Shown: positions 62,001 to 64,000 of the stretch, piece after piece | How the letters are laid out: the number at the start of each line of letters is the position of its first letter | How positions within the stretch are numbered: the stretch's first letter is position 1 | Assembly (NCBI GenBank): GCA_013397455.1 | Contig: VYZB01000171.1 | Coordinates: 982,255-1,046,254 of the forward strand | Source: Crotophaga sulcirostris | Taxonomy: Eukaryota > Chordata > Aves > Cuculiformes > Crotophagidae | Length of the DNA: 64,000 bases | Direction: 5' to 3' | Translations under genes and position numbers: made by a program | Notes under the pieces: model-generated | Told to the model about the DNA's origin: nothing | The model's database searches: none | Seen by the model: only the letters and a program-made list of their open reading frames with translations

Positions 62001-64000
62001 CTCAGTCTTGGAAGGTCTTTTAATATATCCGGAGACAAACCCCTTATTATTCACAGTGGCCTTGGTGTTTGTTAGCGTGAGGAAAAAATCTGTATAATTC
62101 CAGCTACCAACACTACTGCAAGAAAATAAGAGAAAGGCAACGTTGTGTATGAATCTTATTGAATTGCAAACTGCTTTCTCAGCAATCAGAGCTGTACGCT
62201 GATGCAAATCATATGCTTACATAAAGCTATTATGCAAGGAGGGAGGCAAGCTGCAGTGATTAAGATACTCTTTGTGTGTTCATACTGTTTTGTCCTTTCA
62301 CTTCGAAAAAAGCACTCATAAATTAAGTACTTGAAATGGACCATTCTGGAGTGACTCGGAGTCAAACATATCTCGGTACAGTGCTGACTTTTCACCTAAT
62401 TCCATTTTTTTTCCTGTGGTTCTTTGTGGAGCACAGTGAGATGAACAGCCCCTTTTCCATGTTGCATCTTGGGACAGCACTCTCATCTCAGATGCACATG
62501 CCTGTGCTGTGCAGAGTGGCACATGGCTAAGAGTAGGATGTGGTCTTTAGCTGACATACTGATGAAAAGGCAGCTTCTAATTTAAGATGTGCTTTTCATC
62601 ACAACACATCCTGACTAATACGAATTATGGCATTTGTGTATGGTGTTGCAGTAGCTCTTTTTCAATAGAGCCATGTCAGGAATCGAATTAGAATTTAATA
62701 GTTTTTCTTTTAGTTAGTTATTATCAAAATAAGCATATATATACTAAACACATCTAATACTGGTTTAAATGTCTAAAGATATTTTGTTTTCCCTCTTATT
62801 TCTCTCCCTTTACCATTATCGCTTTGCAAAGTTCTCTGGCAGATGAGTCATAAAGCACATCAAATAGTAAAGACTTTGTGGAAAATCAATTTAGAACTGA
62901 TAAATGTGTTATCGTAATGGAAACTGTATTTGCAGAGTTTTGTGTGTAAAAACTACTACTTTTGTGTGTTAAACTACAGTGTAAAAAATGCAGTGTGATT
63001 TTTTTACATTTCAGATATTCAGTGTTATCAGTAATCTGCTTGTACAGAGTCAAAGACCAACAACTGATGACATAGATGATAGAACTACTGTAACCAACTA
63101 ATTAGAAATATAAAGATGTCTTCTAGTAACTTTTTTTTTATTTCTAGATGACAGGCATAAGCATCAAAGCTGACTCAAATAGCCTTAATCATTTTGGACT
63201 GATGATTTTCTCCATGTTCCTTGGATTAATTTTACCATAACATAGATAAAGCAAGTAATATTTCATGAGGAATGAAGTCAGATAAAATTAGTAGGGAATT
63301 GAAATAAAAGCTTATTTGCAGTTTTGTGATAATAACTGAAACATAAAATGGAATACATGGAGTTTGGGGAAAAAACGCTGAGACCATTTTTATGCTGAAA
63401 AGGATATTTGTAAGGATATTAATCTGTAGGTGTTTTTTTTAAAAATTCCTTTAGCATACTCCTTTCCAATAAAATATTTTTGCAACAATGTGAAATTAAT
63501 GTGCAAATTGTATAGCTAAAGCCAAGTCACACACAAGGGAAAATGTGAGATGGTAAAGCAGAACACATATCAGTAATTTGGATGATCTCCTTTTCTCTAC
63601 ACTATGTTTCTCCTGGGGTCACCAAAACCAAGAGTACAGAGTCCTTTTGATGCAGAGTAGTGAATGAAGCACCCGTAGCTGCACAAAGGCAGGAGAGGAA
63701 ACAGGAGGAAGAAGACAAAAAAAGAAAACAGCAATTGAAGGAGTATCAGGTATATTTGACCAAAAGTTTATAATAACCATATGGCGATGGTACACTATTT
63801 GCATCATACCTGTAGATGTCAGCTGAAATCCTGTTGCATTGGCTGTTATAAATGCATATAGAAATGAGAATCTGTATGTAAAGTATTCTGAGCATTTGAG
63901 ACAGAGGGTTTGGAAGAAAAGCAGGTGCCTAACATACCTTAGAATCTGGTTTTGATTATGGTACTGATCTGGTTTTGATTGTGGTCTGACTGCTGGCCAG
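56086..64000. other. Non-coding AT-rich stretch
   Basis: Unique AT-rich sequence to the window end. A GC-richer 280-bp open frame (58162-58443, plus) has no recognised domain. A tandem 23-bp duplication lies at 63944-63989. No gene, RNA or repeat family can be supported. Confidence 0.4.
63944..63989 (+). repeat. Tandem 23-bp duplication
   Basis: Two adjacent units share ATCTGGTTTTGATT and then diverge slightly (ATGGTACTG against GTGGTCTGA). Confidence 0.75.

Noticed and set aside
1..64000. Bacterial-type genes, operons, CRISPR arrays or phage
   Set aside because: Gene density, codon patterns and the CR1 and LTR repeats show vertebrate nuclear DNA; no direct-repeat/spacer array is present.

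Overview
The window reads as ordinary vertebrate, almost certainly bird, nuclear DNA. The clearest evidence is CR1 LINE tails, recognisable by the avian 3' end (the GAATCATAGAATCA-type tail next to TTTGGGTTGGAAGGGACC-like sequence). Five copies of different ages lie at about 20.6, 29.0, 46.6, 46.9 and 55.8 kb, and there is one solo LTR of endogenous-retrovirus type. Low repeat density, AT-rich background, short A/T homopolymers and CpG scarcity outside a few islets fit an avian macrochromosome intron or gene desert. No long protein-coding gene is recognisable. The many 60-190 codon open frames are what AT-rich or low-complexity DNA gives by chance, and no protein family could be assigned to any of them.

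Layout. 1-5.3 kb: unremarkable sequence with one GC-rich open frame behind a strong splice-acceptor-like tract (3972-4151). 5.40-5.64 kb: small CpG-dense islet. 5.65-18.6 kb: AT-rich, with simple A/T-rich tracts and a few microexon-like acceptor/donor pairs. 18.69-19.37 kb: unexplained GC-rich patch. 20.59-20.85 kb: CR1 (minus). 20.9-29 kb: AT-rich. 29.0-29.1 kb: CR1 tail (plus), then 29.45-30.05 kb with protein-like minus-strand frames. 30-44.8 kb: AT-rich, short tandem duplications, several blocks that look like non-coding regulatory sequence. 44.85-47.3 kb: the structured heart of the window. 47.3-64 kb: AT-rich, with one old CR1 at 55.7-56.1 kb.

The 44.85-47.3 kb module holds, left to right: a sense-oriented solo LTR (44851-45464) with near-matching 5-bp target duplications; about 360 bp of unique sequence; a 230-bp TGTGTC/CpG-rich alternating purine-pyrimidine tract; a TATA/MEF2-like box (CTAAAAATAG) and an inverted CCAAT box; a dense CpG island carrying two CTCF-core-like motifs in the same orientation; and two head-to-head CR1 copies that form a roughly 245-bp inverted repeat, one of which ends the island abruptly. 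This is the best candidate for a transcription start in the window. The direction of transcription and the gene it serves cannot be settled from sequence alone.

No novel multi-gene system, CRISPR array, tRNA, rRNA or intact mobile element was found. Calls resting on splice-like signals are candidates with low confidence.
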